Shown: piece after piece, positions 5,669 to 5,684 of the stretch | Position numbering within the stretch: position 1 is the stretch's first letter | Layout: every line of letters starts with the position of its first letter | Assembly (NCBI GenBank): GCA_017940445.1 | Contig: JAGAYQ010000053.1 | Coordinates: forward strand, 1-5,684 | Length of the DNA stretch: 5,684 nt | Reading direction: 5' to 3' | From: Pyramidobacter sp. | Lineage (GTDB): Bacteria; Synergistota; Synergistia; Synergistales; Dethiosulfovibrionaceae | Translations under genes and position numbers: made by a program | The notes under the pieces: generated by a model | Databases searched by the model: none | What the model was told of the DNA's origin: nothing | The model's input: the letters and a program-made list of their open reading frames with translations, nothing else

Positions 5669-5684
5669 ATGTTCCACGTAGAAC
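5669..5684 (+). CDS. Possible start of another gene, cut by window edge
   Basis: An ATG at 5669, two bases after the stop of the preceding gene, opens a frame reading M-F-H-V-E. AAGG at 5656-5659 is a weak Shine-Dalgarno site 9 bases upstream, inside the end of the preceding gene. From memory, MFHV-type N-termini arise where parS-like sequence overlaps a gene start, as in some chromosome-partitioning or rsmG/mnmG-type genes. Five codons are not enough to name a product. Confidence 0.25.
5670..5684 (+). promoter_or_regulatory. parS-like ParB-binding site (one mismatch, cut by window edge)
   Basis: Bases 5671-5684 read GTTCCACGTAGAAC, which differs at one position from the parS form GTTCCACGTGGAAC; a T precedes it as in the 16-base consensus. 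The mismatch breaks one symmetric pair but leaves the central ACGT and the GTTC/GAAC ends intact. The last consensus base lies outside the window. ParB sites are usually near the replication origin and often sit within or beside genes. A single degenerate copy is only suggestive. Confidence 0.4.

Noticed and set aside
1..5684. CRISPR array, tRNA, rRNA, insertion sequence or known riboswitch.
   Set aside because: No regularly spaced repeats, cloverleaf-like sequence, transposase reading frame or recognisable riboswitch core was seen on either strand.

Overview
The window is a compact, GC-rich bacterial segment with five protein genes on the + strand: one cut off at the left edge, four complete. 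A sixth may begin in the last 16 bases. Strong Shine-Dalgarno sites (GGAGG, AAGGAGG, AAAGGAGA) precede the complete genes. Gene content and style suggest an anaerobic, amino-acid or organic-acid using bacterium, such as a member of Synergistota or a GC-rich Clostridia/Negativicutes lineage. No rRNA or marker gene is present, so this placement is only a guess.

Region 1 (1-2407) holds the C-terminal part of a type B carboxylesterase. It is followed 39 bases later by an SLC13/DASS-family anion permease, and a strong hairpin terminator closes the unit. The likely logic is that an ester is hydrolysed and a carboxylate is transported, but the substrate cannot be read from the sequence.

Region 2 (2408-4266) begins with a good extended -10 promoter. 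It drives a two-gene operon: a small SGNH/GDSL hydrolase and an M20 zinc metallopeptidase of the glutamate carboxypeptidase type. The genes are 12 bases apart, and the peptidase ribosome binding site overlaps the hydrolase stop codon, so translation is probably coupled.

Region 3 (4267-4526) is a 260-base gap and the densest non-coding structure here. It holds a 129-base imperfect palindrome that looks like a mobile or dispersed repeat, then a small operator-like inverted repeat. Last comes a hairpin plus seven-T tract that ends four bases before the ribosome binding site of the next gene, an attenuator-like position.

Region 4 (4527-5684) is a 379-residue protein combining an N-terminal accessory region, a MmcQ/YjbR double-wing DNA-binding-like domain, a PUA/EVE-like domain and a Lys-rich tail. 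Its function is unknown and nucleic-acid recognition is likely. The final 15 bases match the chromosomal parS (ParB-binding) consensus except for one base, and they coincide with a possible start codon of another gene.

No CRISPR array, tRNA, rRNA, transposase or phage gene was seen. The most interesting material is the 4267-4526 leader/repeat region with its downstream YjbR-EVE protein, and the parS-like end.
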